From CAVWDI01 sp046259385 (GTDB lineage Bacteria > Chloroflexota > Anaerolineae > Anaerolineales > UBA4823), in the NCBI GenBank assembly GCA_046259385.1, contig JBJYWI010000081.1, positions 1 through 7,166 on the forward strand: DNA of 7,166 nt. The letters are read 5' to 3'. Under the pieces are notes generated by a model. The model was not told the DNA's origin. It made no database searches and saw only the letters and a program-made list of their open reading frames with translations. Both the position numbers and the translations under genes were made by a program. Of the stretch, positions 1 through 5,186 are shown in pieces. Within the stretch, counting starts at the first letter, position 1; each line of letters starts with the position of its first letter.

Positions 1-247
1 AAGGGCTTAAAGGGAAAATCCCCCCATGTTGGTGGAGGGAGGTTGAGGATTTAACGTGTTGTGGGAGATTTACCTAAAACTTAAATTCAAATTAATCACT
101 ACTTGGAGGAGAGTATTAAGGTAAGGAAATAGTAATGCATATTCATTAGAATAATCTGTTGAGAATTAGTTTTATGATCTATAACATTTCATCTTTCGTG
201 ATTATTTGATGTTGATGTTCCTTACTGTTTTGAATGAACTAGTTGTT
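1..247. other. AT-rich flank downstream of the SRA-like gene, no gene recognised
   Basis: I translated the minus strand past the SRA-like stop codon in three frames looking for an HNH nuclease domain and found only short frames full of stops. The only structure I see is an imperfect hairpin at 19-40: TCCCCCCA pairs with TGGAGGGA with one mismatch, around a TGTTGG loop. The G/C-rich tract at 19-45 stands out from its AT-rich surroundings and may be an edge of a dispersed repeat or a transcript end. Confidence 0.4.
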
Positions 248-646
248 TTATTCGCAAGCTAATTCAAAGATAATCGCACGTCTTAAATCACCATTAATGT
301 CAGGAGTTTGTGATTCATGGTGTTTTATATAAGACATCTCCCCGATATAGCGGACTATACCTGTTGAGACGTATTCAAATACATGGATTGATTTCCCATT
401 TTTGTTCGAATCCTTGATTGCTCGATTTCCACGAATGAATTGCATATCACCGATTTGACCTTCACCTGTATACCAATAAATATCTTTTGATTTAAATCCA
501 TCCACATATCCAAACTCTTCACCCGATTCGCTTGAAAACAACATAATGAAAGGAAATAACCTAGGTGTACTTATCCCACCTTGACGTTGACCACCAAACT
601 TGTCGTGCAATTCGGATCGTCTATAAATTTTTCCTTCTTCAAACAT
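248..646 (-). CDS. Stand-alone SRA-like modified-DNA-binding domain protein (ScoMcrA type), HNH nuclease absent
   Basis: The 132-residue product resembles the SRA-like domain that sits N-terminal to an HNH nuclease in ScoMcrA-type restriction proteins reading modified DNA. Visible family-like motifs are the GGQRQGGISTP block (residues 18-28), FGYVDGF (45-51), YTGEGQIGDMQFIRGNRAI (59-77), HVFEYV (88-93) and a terminal LRRAIIFEL strand (121-129). In relatives the chain normally continues into an HNH domain; here TAA follows three residues later, and I see no HNH residues downstream in any frame. It is therefore either a single-domain reader or a 3'-truncated gene. I chose the ATG at 646 over an in-frame ATG at 694, because an AGGTG ribosome site lies six bases upstream and the longer start would overlap the Nudix frame. 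It follows the Nudix gene by 37 bases, so the two are probably co-transcribed. The DNA is AT-rich, unlike most of the window. Family call from memory of motifs, not a search. Confidence 0.72.
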   Translation of the reverse strand: MFEEGKIYRRSELHDKFGGQRQGGISTPRLFPFIMLFSSESGEEFGYVDGFKSKDIYWYTGEGQIGDMQFIRGNRAIKDSNKNGKSIHVFEYVSTGIVRYIGEMSYIKHHESQTPDINGDLRRAIIFELACE

Positions 647-652
647 AATTTT

Positions 653-657
653 CACCT
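653..657 (-). promoter_or_regulatory. Ribosome binding site fixing the SRA-like start
   Basis: On the minus strand AAAAGGTGAAAATT precedes the ATG at 646, giving an AGGTG core with six-base spacing. The upstream in-frame ATG at 694 has no comparable purine-rich site. This supports a 132-residue rather than 148-residue product. Confidence 0.6.
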
Positions 658-683
658 TTTCTAGAAATAAGATATTCACAAAA

Positions 684-1043
684 TTATTGGTCATTTATAG
701 CAAATTCATAGAATAATAAATCTTCTAAAGTTTCCCATTTAATAGAATTGTGTTCAATTGGTATTGGCTCACCTTAAATGTTCACTTCAACAAAATTTAT
801 GATATACGACGAGCCTGGATCTTGATGTTGGAACAGCAACTCACCTAAAAATCTAACTCTGACCCCTAATTCTTCCATTATCTCGCGTTTTGCTGCATCA
901 AAAAAGGATTCATTTGGTCTAATTTTTCCTCCTGGGAATTCCCATAATCCTCCATAACTATCATTCAAAGCGCGTTGGCAGATTAAATACTTATTTTCTC
1001 TCTTAATAACAGCAGCAATTACTTGAGTTTTTTCTTTACTCAC
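684..1043 (-). pseudogene. Nudix (MutT-like) hydrolase interrupted by one in-frame TAA
   Basis: The Nudix fold hydrolyses nucleoside diphosphate-X compounds; MutT-like members cleave oxidised or non-canonical NTPs. A complete Nudix box, G-x5-E-x7-REI-x-EELGV, lies at residues 39-61 and is preceded by the typical LWEFPGG. The frame starts at GTG (1041-1043), with an AGGA site at 1052-1055. It hits TAA at 774-776 after 89 codons. The same frame then continues for 29 codons, GEPIPIEHNSIKW through FYEFAINDQ, ending in TAA at 684-686. That tail is a recognisable Nudix C-terminus (G-x-P, EH-x-x-I-x-W, then the aspartate-containing end). Total length with the internal stop is 120 codons, the usual size for small MutT-like proteins. 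So a single nonsense codon, not a natural end, truncates the gene. TAA cannot be selenocysteine. The truncated product keeps the catalytic box but loses the last strand and helix. It heads the AT-rich cassette with the SRA-like gene. Confidence 0.8.
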
Positions 1044-1086
1044 TTATCGATTCCTGTCTCTGTAAAGGTTGTTCATCGATTTAAAT

Positions 1087-1113
1087 ATTATATCGAATTG
1101 GTCTATGAATCAA
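1087..1113 (-). promoter_or_regulatory. Sigma-70-type promoter for the Nudix/SRA-like cassette
   Basis: Minus-strand TTGATT (1108-1113) and a perfect TATAAT (1087-1092) are separated by 15 bases, slightly short of the ideal 17. It lies about 45 bases before the GTG start of the Nudix gene, inside the AT-rich segment, so the cassette appears to carry its own promoter. Confidence 0.5.
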
Positions 1114-1137
1114 GGAAAAAATTTTAACCACGAAAAA

Positions 1138-1229
1138 GGTGCCTGGCACATAAAACCGGGATAAATTTGACCCCTTGTATAACTGTGCTTAATTTGTGTT
1201 CATTGTACACATTCATGTGCCAGGCATAT
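1138..1229. repeat. Palindromic repeat unit A (GTGCCTGGCAC family)
   Basis: Left arm TGCCTGGCACAT (1140-1151) is an exact reverse complement of right arm ATGTGCCAGGCA (1215-1226), with 63 bases between. Each arm is itself a near palindrome (GTGCC-T-GGCAC). The left arm is preceded by AAAAA and followed by a short ACCGGGAT motif. The right arm is followed by the same motif (AACCGGGAT, about 1230-1239), so it also acts as the left end of another degenerate unit reaching the next arm at 1302. Arms of this kind resemble REP/RAYT-type mobile palindromes; no transposase is present in the window. Confidence 0.75.
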
Positions 1230-1301
1230 CAACCGGGATGCAGCAGTTCCGCAGATTCTCTCTTTTTTGTTTGTGGATTTCATGACCAAAGTTGTACCTT
1301 A

Positions 1302-1393
1302 AAGTGCCCGGCACATAACCCGGGATCAGGTCAGTCTGCAGATCGCCGGCATTCACTTGACAGCCTTCATAAGCAAAGAAGTGCCGGGCACTT
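1302..1393. repeat. Palindromic repeat unit B
   Basis: Arm AAGTGCCCGGCAC (1302-1314) is an exact 13-base reverse complement of GTGCCGGGCACTT (1381-1393), 66 bases apart. The core differs from unit A by a T-to-C change in the left arm that is matched by A-to-G in the right arm. This compensatory change suggests the base pairing is maintained. The interior shares CCCGGGWTSAGG, TGCAGATC and an ATARGCAAA stretch near the right arm with unit C. Confidence 0.78.
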
Positions 1394-1520
1394 GTATCCT
1401 CCTGATCTCTTCACTCAGGCAAGCTGCTGGGGTTTTCTTAGGAGTTGCTGCCACGCTGTAAGCCCTCAGAACGGTCTTGGAAACCTCCATTAAATTATGC
1501 TGCCGGAATTCCTGGATGTT

Positions 1521-1740
1521 TTACTCCTCCAGCATGATCACCGTCACCCGCCGGGCGGTCAGGTCGAGCCCCTCGCCGGTCCACACCCGGAAATCTGCCC
1601 CGCCGTTCTGCTCATCGTCGAAGCGCACCCCCTGCAGGGTGACTGCCGCGCTCCGCCAGGGTTTTCCCTTTCCCGGTTGTTGTCGCCGCTTCAGGGCGAG
1701 CCAGGGGGATTCCAGCCTGCCAGGTATCCCGGAACAAGAA
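1521..1740 (-). pseudogene. 3' remnant of a GC-rich gene, product not identified
   Basis: A minus-strand frame ending in TAA at 1521-1523 encodes a plausible beta-rich C-terminus: KPWRSAAVTLQGVRF, then DDEQNGGADFRVWTGEGLDL, then TARRVTVIMLEE. The alternation and the GGADFRV / RRVTV strands resemble the last strands of secreted carbohydrate-active or surface beta-sandwich modules, but I cannot name a family. Further upstream this frame reads poorly (SCSGIPGRLES), while a neighbouring frame reads more naturally (FLFRDTWQAGIPLARPEAA), suggesting a frameshift near 1650-1680. There is no start codon with a ribosome site, and the 4-helix membrane gene begins its 3' end only about 30 bases away. I take it as the decayed tail of a larger gene lost by rearrangement. 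Confidence 0.45.
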
Positions 1741-1769
1741 AAGGGCTGAAGAACTGAACCTTATCTGCC

Positions 1770-2153
1770 TTACGCCTGGCTCTGGATCCGGTTTTGGCGG
1801 GCGCTCAGGACCGCCAGCAGGACCGCGAAGAGCGCCCCGATCAGGGCTGGTCCCCAGGCTGCCGCCGCGATCCCGCCGGCGGCAAGCCCCCAGACCATGG
1901 TCAGGGAGTAGAGCACCATCCAGACCGCCTGGGTCACGACCGCGATCCTGACCTTTTCCCAGGACCGCTCCAGGTAGGCAAGAAACGCCCCGATCGCGAA
2001 CGCCAGCGCGGCTGCACCCAGGACCCGCTCGATGGCGGGGTCCACCGCGAGCATCATCTCCGGGCTGAAGATATGCAGCAGCCCGTAAACGGCAAAGAAG
2101 ACCGCATCAATTAAGAGCACAATCCGCAGCCCTTTTGAAGTTAAACCGTTCAT
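1770..2153 (-). CDS. Small four-helix integral membrane protein, function unknown
   Basis: This 127-residue protein is almost entirely hydrophobic, with four predicted membrane spans at about residues 10-30, 42-61, 68-92 and 98-117. It has a short N-terminus and a polar, Gln/Arg-containing tail. The first helix pattern (LLIDAVFFAVYGLLHIFSPE) is common in small uncharacterised membrane families, but I do not recognise a specific one. The start at 2153 has an excellent AGGAGGAG ribosome site three to five bases upstream; an in-frame upstream extension to 2405 lacks membrane or domain character and is not used. The gene stands alone, bracketed by GTGCCTGGCAC repeats on both sides and by the gene remnant downstream. 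The TetR gene ends about 390 bases upstream. Confidence 0.72.
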   Translation of the reverse strand: MNGLTSKGLRIVLLIDAVFFAVYGLLHIFSPEMMLAVDPAIERVLGAAALAFAIGAFLAYLERSWEKVRIAVVTQAVWMVLYSLTMVWGLAAGGIAAAAWGPALIGALFAVLLAVLSARQNRIQSQA

Positions 2154-2442
2154 GTCTCTCCTCCTCTGTTTTGGAAATTCCCTTTTGCACGACTTCGCCC
2201 CAGCCGCACAAATTTTTTCCATAAAAAGAAAACGACCCCTGGAGCGAAGGGCAGTTTTGTGTGCGGATCCGGTTAAACGGACTTCCTGTGGATTGGTGTT
2301 GTTCTGCCAGCGGTGATTGCTGTGGTGTATAGAATGTCGCCCTTTGATTATACAATTAAAGGTTCCCGGCACGTCATAGAGGGAGAATTCTGACCTCCCG
2401 GACACCTGCGTTGGCGTTGTGGTTTCAACATCCGGTCAAAAA
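2154..2442. other. Intergenic leader with a degenerate repeat arm
   Basis: Between the membrane-protein start and repeat unit C there is no convincing gene. At 2361-2374 the sequence GGTTCCCGGCACGTCAT looks like a decayed copy of the unit B left arm, without a matching right arm. A minus-strand TATAAT occurs at 2347-2352 but no good -35 box lies at the proper distance, so the promoter of the membrane-protein gene is not settled. Confidence 0.35.
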
Positions 2443-2531
2443 GTGCCTGGCACATCACCCGGGTTGAGGCTTGACATGCAGATCCTTTCCAATCAGCGGG
2501 CTATCTTTATAGGCAAATATGTGCCAGGCAC
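2443..2531. repeat. Palindromic repeat unit C
   Basis: Arm GTGCCTGGCACAT (2443-2455) is an exact 13-base reverse complement of ATGTGCCAGGCAC (2519-2531), with a 63-base interior like units A and B. On the minus strand the hairpin directly follows the TetR stop (ten bases away) and is followed by TTTTTG, so in this position it could also help end the DUF4260-TetR transcript. The T-run belongs to the repeat (unit A has the same AAAAA flank on the plus strand), so terminator use would be secondary. Confidence 0.78.
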
Positions 2532-2541
2532 CTGAAACTGT

Positions 2542-3114
2542 CTATCTCGCTTTCTCCCAGCCGCGCAGGTAGGCTTCGACTGAATCCTCAAATGCCTGGC
2601 CCAGATCGCCGCCGCGCTGGAGCTGCTCGCGCAGCTCAAGCATCACAAAGCCGTGGGCGAGCGCCAGGGCGCCTCTCAACGCCGGCAGGGAGCGCTCCTC
2701 CCCGCTGATTTCCGCCATGACCCCCTGCAAGGCGAGCGCCTGCCCTTCCAGTTCAACCGGGTCAGCCCGCAGATCAGGGTCGCAGGTGGTATAAGCCAGG
2801 ATGTAGGCGTTGGGGTGGGCGTGGGCGTAATTGCGGTGGAGGCGGAATACCCGCCTCAGGCGCTCTTCAGCGCTGGTGCCCTCCGCCTGCAGAGCCGGCT
2901 GGTAAGCCGCGAACAGCTCGCGGAAGGTGCGTTCGATCACCGCCCTCAGCAGGTCTTTTTTACCGGAGATGTGGTTGTAGAGGGAGGGCGTCTTCACGCC
3001 TGTTTTGGCGGCGACCCCGTTAAGCGACAGGTTTTCGACCCCCTTTCTTTCAATGAGTTCTAGGGCGGCTTCGATGATCTGCTGGCGGTCAGTCCGGGCG
3101 GGGTACGGCGACAT
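2542..3114 (-). CDS. TetR/AcrR-family transcriptional regulator with WHG-type C-terminal domain
   Basis: The 190-residue protein has a standard TetR N-terminal helix-turn-helix (residues about 10-56: IIEAALELIERKG, then LNGVAAKTGV and PSLYNHISGKKDLL). The rest is an all-helical ligand/dimerisation domain. HAHPNAYILAY (98-108) and ALAHGFVMLELREQL (150-164) match the WHG-type C-terminal domain often seen in TetR proteins. Its start follows the DUF4260 stop by 17 bases, with an AAGGA site in the gap, so the two genes form one operon. Two identical 13-base dyads overlap the operon promoter, which indicates that this protein represses its own operon. The inducer is unknown. Length and domain order are normal and nothing looks damaged. 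Confidence 0.9.
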   Translation of the reverse strand: MSPYPARTDRQQIIEAALELIERKGVENLSLNGVAAKTGVKTPSLYNHISGKKDLLRAVIERTFRELFAAYQPALQAEGTSAEERLRRVFRLHRNYAHAHPNAYILAYTTCDPDLRADPVELEGQALALQGVMAEISGEERSLPALRGALALAHGFVMLELREQLQRGGDLGQAFEDSVEAYLRGWEKAR

Positions 3115-3131
3115 ATTGGTTTCCTTCTGGT

Positions 3132-3524
3132 TCAGATGCGGGAGAAGTGGGTCTCTTTGTCCTTGTGCGGGTATTTGAAACCGTAGCCGGCCGCCCGGTC
3201 CATCCCGATGTGAGCCAGCCAGATCAGGGCGACCTGGATCCCGGGCTGGAAGCCTGCCAGGAAGCTGAACAAGCCCAATCCGAGCGGGAGGATGATCGTG
3301 TGGAGCAGGTTGTAAAGGACCGCCCCGGAGCGTTTGTCGGCAAGGTAAACCAGCAGCGCCAGGTCGGGGGTGAAGTACAGCAGGGCGAAAGTCAGCCAGC
3401 TGAAATCCAGGCGGGCGTAGAGAAGGACCGAGCCAGCCAGCAGGGCGAGCCCCTCGGCGTGCAGCATCAGGCGCGGCATGCTGAGCTTCTTTTTTCCCGG
3501 CATCATGTTTGTTTGCGTTGTCAT
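3132..3524 (-). CDS. DUF4260-family membrane protein
   Basis: The 130-residue protein has about four hydrophobic segments (residues 22-36, 43-61, 68-90, 96-107). It carries motifs I associate with DUF4260: an early glutamate (LHAEGLALL), W-x-x-F-x-x-L-x-x-x-PDLALLVYLAD (43-63), YNLLHT (71-76), and the signature WLAHIGMDRAAGYGFKY (102-118). The biochemical role of the family is not known; it is often paired with TetR regulators and solvent or stress contexts. The ATG at 3524 has AGGAGG five bases upstream. It is the first gene of the operon with the TetR gene and would be the main target of that repressor. Length agrees with the family. Confidence 0.85.
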   Translation of the reverse strand: MTTQTNMMPGKKKLSMPRLMLHAEGLALLAGSVLLYARLDFSWLTFALLYFTPDLALLVYLADKRSGAVLYNLLHTIILPLGLGLFSFLAGFQPGIQVALIWLAHIGMDRAAGYGFKYPHKDKETHFSRI

Positions 3525-3539
3525 TCTGTCCTCCTAAGG

Positions 3540-3574
3540 CTAATATAATTAGTTTTCAAGGCTAATTATATTAG
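3540..3574. promoter_or_regulatory. Tandem TetR operator: two CTAAT-N3-ATTAG dyads
   Basis: CTAATATAATTAG (3540-3552) and CTAATTATATTAG (3562-3574) are exact reverse complements, and each is also a dyad in itself (CTAAT-N3-ATTAG). Their centres are 22 base pairs apart, about two helical turns, so two dimers would bind on the same face. One dyad covers the -10 box and the other lies between the predicted transcription start and the ribosome site, an arrangement expected for TetR-type autorepression. Confidence 0.8.
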
Positions 3575-3592
3575 TTTTATGAAATCTGTCAA
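3565..3592 (-). promoter_or_regulatory. Consensus sigma-70 promoter of the DUF4260-TetR operon
   Basis: On the minus strand TTGACA (3587-3592) and TATAAT (3565-3570) are both perfect and spaced by 16 bases. Transcription would begin near 3558, giving a leader of about 33 bases containing AGGAGG. The -10 box is buried in one operator dyad, so the promoter should be strong but repressible. Confidence 0.8.
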
Positions 3593-3639
3593 GGGCCGGC
3601 GGAGAGTCCAGACCCTTCGCCAGCCCCATAACGCGTTGG

Positions 3640-4959
3640 TCAGAGTTCCAGCCGGTCCGCAAAGCCGGGATAGTCGAAGAAGTGGCTCTGCAGCTTGGCC
3701 GCCGTCCTGCCCAGGTCAGCCAGGTATTCTGATGAGCCGGCGACTGAATCTCCGAGCGGGTCGCTGCTGCCGTTTAAATAATTTCCCTTGAAGACAGCCC
3801 GGACTTGGGCGGTGGAAAGCTGCATCCGTTCGTAGAGCATGTGCAGCGTGAACAGCCACTCCCATTCGTCGGTTCTGCCCTGCTCCTCAAGGTGCTCGGC
3901 GCTGATGCCGGCGATGTGGGCGTAGTGGTATGCGCTCAGGTCCAGGTAGGAAACGATGTCCAGCGGTTCCCTTTCCGCCTGGGACAGGACCGCCTGAAAC
4001 TGGGCCTCCTCCAGGTCCTGCAGCAGGGCGTCCAGCCCGTCCTGCGCGCCGCAGGTTATCAATCCATTCCAGCCTGGACCCAGGAAGGATGCCCAGGTCT
4101 CACTGCTGTCGTAAACCTCGGCTGACCCATTGATCTTAGCGGTTATGCGCTCGCGCACCGAACGCTCGATCTCAGGCAGCCGCTTTTTATCCAACCCTGT
4201 CCCATTGCCGGGGTCCCGGTAAGTGTGGGTGATGCGCTTGAGCTGAGGCACGGAGCAGGCTGCGATCCTGTCGATAAATTCGGGTTGGGTGTACTCGATG
4301 TCCCTGCCCACGCCGAACCAGCCGCCGATCGGGTCATGCATGTAGACGAGCGCCGGGTCAGCGCTTTTGTCCATACCGACCACCGCGCCGTAGTGCATAT
4401 CCGGCCGGGCTTCCATACCCTCCCACCAGAAGGGGTCCATCCCGCCCGGTCCTATCATCTGCCCGTCGTCGGTAATTTCCACGTTCATCCAGCCCTGGCA
4501 GACCTGGACCGCCGCCCCGCCTTTTAACCCTTCCCAGACGCGTTTGAGGTACTCATCCCAGTCCGGTTCCGCTTCTTGTTTACCGCTGCCGGGGGGAATG
4601 TAGTCCGGCGGCAGCTCCTTTTTATACTTATAACCAAACAGGTCTCCCAGGAAAATGCTGTTGGCGAGATCCCAGCCGCCCGGATCCAGAGTCAGGCTGC
4701 CCGGGATGTAATTGATGCTGACCGCCTTGGTCGAGTAATACAGGGAGGTTTCATAGCTGATCCGGGGATCTAGAGAGCCAAGAACCATGGCTCGGGTGGT
4801 CAGCACTCAATCCAGGCGCTCGCGCTGGTGGTAATAGGGCACATACTCCATGATGATGACTTCGTCTGAAGGAGAATCAAAAGAGTAAATCCTCTCCCCG
4901 GGTTTGCTCCGCCTTCCTTTAAAGTATGCCCGGTCTGTTGTTTGCCCTGAAATGCCCAT
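3640..4959 (-). CDS. Candidate selenoprotein: papain/C39-like peptidase-fold protein with in-frame TGA at the nucleophile
   Basis: The frame from ATG (4957-4959) to TGA (3640-3642) is 440 codons, with a single internal stop, TGA at 4807-4809 (codon 51). Residues 38-50 read EYVPYYHQRERLD, the lead-in to a papain/C39-like active site. Gln45 lies six residues before codon 51, exactly the oxyanion Gln to nucleophilic Cys spacing of papain-fold enzymes. LTTRAMVLGSLDP follows. The partners are visible downstream: MHYGAVVGMD with His189, then LVYMHDPIGGWFG with Asp209. So the TGA occupies the catalytic Cys position and probably encodes selenocysteine. AGGAGG (4966-4971) precedes the ATG at ideal spacing; the GTG just after the TGA has none. 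A SECIS-like hairpin follows. The C-terminal half is helical and unassigned. There is no signal peptide, so a cytoplasmic site is likely; the substrate is unknown. TGA is a normal terminator of neighbouring genes, which argues against code reassignment. A Cys-to-TGA nonsense mutation remains possible, but the other 388 codons are intact. Confidence 0.7.
4756..4804 (-). promoter_or_regulatory. Candidate bacterial SECIS element
   Basis: Starting 13 bases after the in-frame UGA, the transcript forms GAGCCA-UGGUUCU-UGGCUC: a perfect 6-bp stem (4788-4793 with 4775-4780) and a 7-base loop. Published criteria for bacterial SECIS elements ask for a short stem, a loop of 3-14 bases, a G in the first two loop positions, and the loop 16-37 bases after UGA. 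Here the loop starts UG and lies 19 bases after it. An outer pairing, GCUGACC (4798-4804) with GGAUCAGC (4756-4763, one bulged A), would close a larger structure just after the UGA. The loop GGUUCU resembles GGUCU of E. coli fdhF. The element lies within coding sequence, as bacterial SECIS elements do. Confidence 0.65.
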
Positions 4960-4965
4960 TTGTAG

Positions 4966-4971
4966 CCTCCT
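4966..4971 (-). promoter_or_regulatory. Ribosome binding site of the candidate selenoprotein gene
   Basis: AGGAGG with six-base spacing precedes the ATG at 4959 on the minus strand. Nothing similar precedes the GTG at 4804-4806 that would start a frame downstream of the TGA. Translation therefore begins before the TGA, and ribosomes must decode or stop at it. Confidence 0.8.
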
Positions 4972-4985
4972 TTTTAATTAAATAA

Positions 4986-5008
4986 CCGGACCTGGTGAAA
5001 ATGTCCGG
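4986..5008 (-). promoter_or_regulatory. Inverted repeat in the leader of the candidate selenoprotein gene
   Basis: CCGGAC (4986-4991) and GTCCGG (5003-5008) pair perfectly around an 11-base loop, ending 14 bases before the ribosome site. It may be a protein operator or a leader hairpin. It is not a terminator, as no clean U-run follows. Confidence 0.4.
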
Positions 5009-5054
5009 CAGAATGAATGTCGCTGCGTTGTTTTTGCCGCTGCGGTGATATTCA

Positions 5055-5068
5055 GGCACCATTGTGCC
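5055..5068. repeat. Short GGCAC-CATT-GTGCC hairpin
   Basis: A 5-bp stem with a 4-base loop, flanked by ATATTC-like sequence on both sides. It lies in the divergent intergenic region and loosely recalls the GTGCC/GGCAC repeat cores further left, but lacks their arm spacing, so I treat it as a separate or decayed element. Confidence 0.3.
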
Positions 5069-5077
5069 CGGGTATAT

Positions 5078-5094
5078 TCAACCAGATTATAACC
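5078..5094 (-). promoter_or_regulatory. Putative promoter -10 region for the candidate selenoprotein gene
   Basis: The minus strand reads GGTTATAATCTGGTTGA, with a perfect TATAAT at 5086-5091. The -35 region is weak. The same 17-base motif recurs in inverted orientation at 5187-5203 in front of the oxidoreductase gene (15 of 17 identical). The leader to the ATG would be about 120 bases. Confidence 0.4.
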
Positions 5095-5125
5095 CGCTTC
5101 CACCTTACAACTTTGTAAAGGCGGG
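5093..5125. promoter_or_regulatory. Nested palindrome between the divergent promoters
   Basis: TTACAA-CT-TTGTAA (5105-5118) is a perfect dyad, flanked by CCCGC (5093-5097) and GCGGG (5121-5125), which can also pair. Its place upstream of both divergent -10 boxes makes an operator the most natural reading. No regulator gene is adjacent. Confidence 0.4.
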
Positions 5126-5186
5126 CTGGGCTGCCCAGAGAAGCCAGACACGCCGGCAGGTCAGCGCCTGGAATTAATGGCGGTTA

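Noticed and set aside
774..776. Recoding of the Nudix TAA as a special amino acid
   Set aside because: TAA is not used for selenocysteine or pyrrolysine. A simple nonsense change is the better explanation.
1138..1393. CRISPR-like array from regularly spaced GTGCC motifs
   Set aside because: Arms alternate in orientation as inverted pairs, interiors are related to each other, and there are only a few units. This is a palindromic repeat family, not CRISPR.
1353..1490. Minus-strand 45-codon frame beginning MEVSKTVLRAYSVAA
   Set aside because: It has no ribosome site at proper spacing and runs through repeat unit B, and the residue pattern is not convincing.
1167..1757. Plus-strand open frames of 86-108 codons
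   Set aside because: They cross the repeats or are antisense to the gene remnant, are rich in Cys, Ser and Pro in a non-protein-like way, and lack ribosome sites.
2347..2352. TATAAT as promoter of the 4-helix membrane protein
   Set aside because: There is no acceptable -35 box, no extended -10, and the implied leader is nearly 190 bases. It is possible but not supported.
3640..4806. Reading the 388-codon frame from GTG 4806 as the complete protein
   Set aside because: It lacks a ribosome site, starts immediately after the TGA, and would lose the Gln and Cys-position half of the active site. The in-frame upstream segment with AGGAGG completes the fold.
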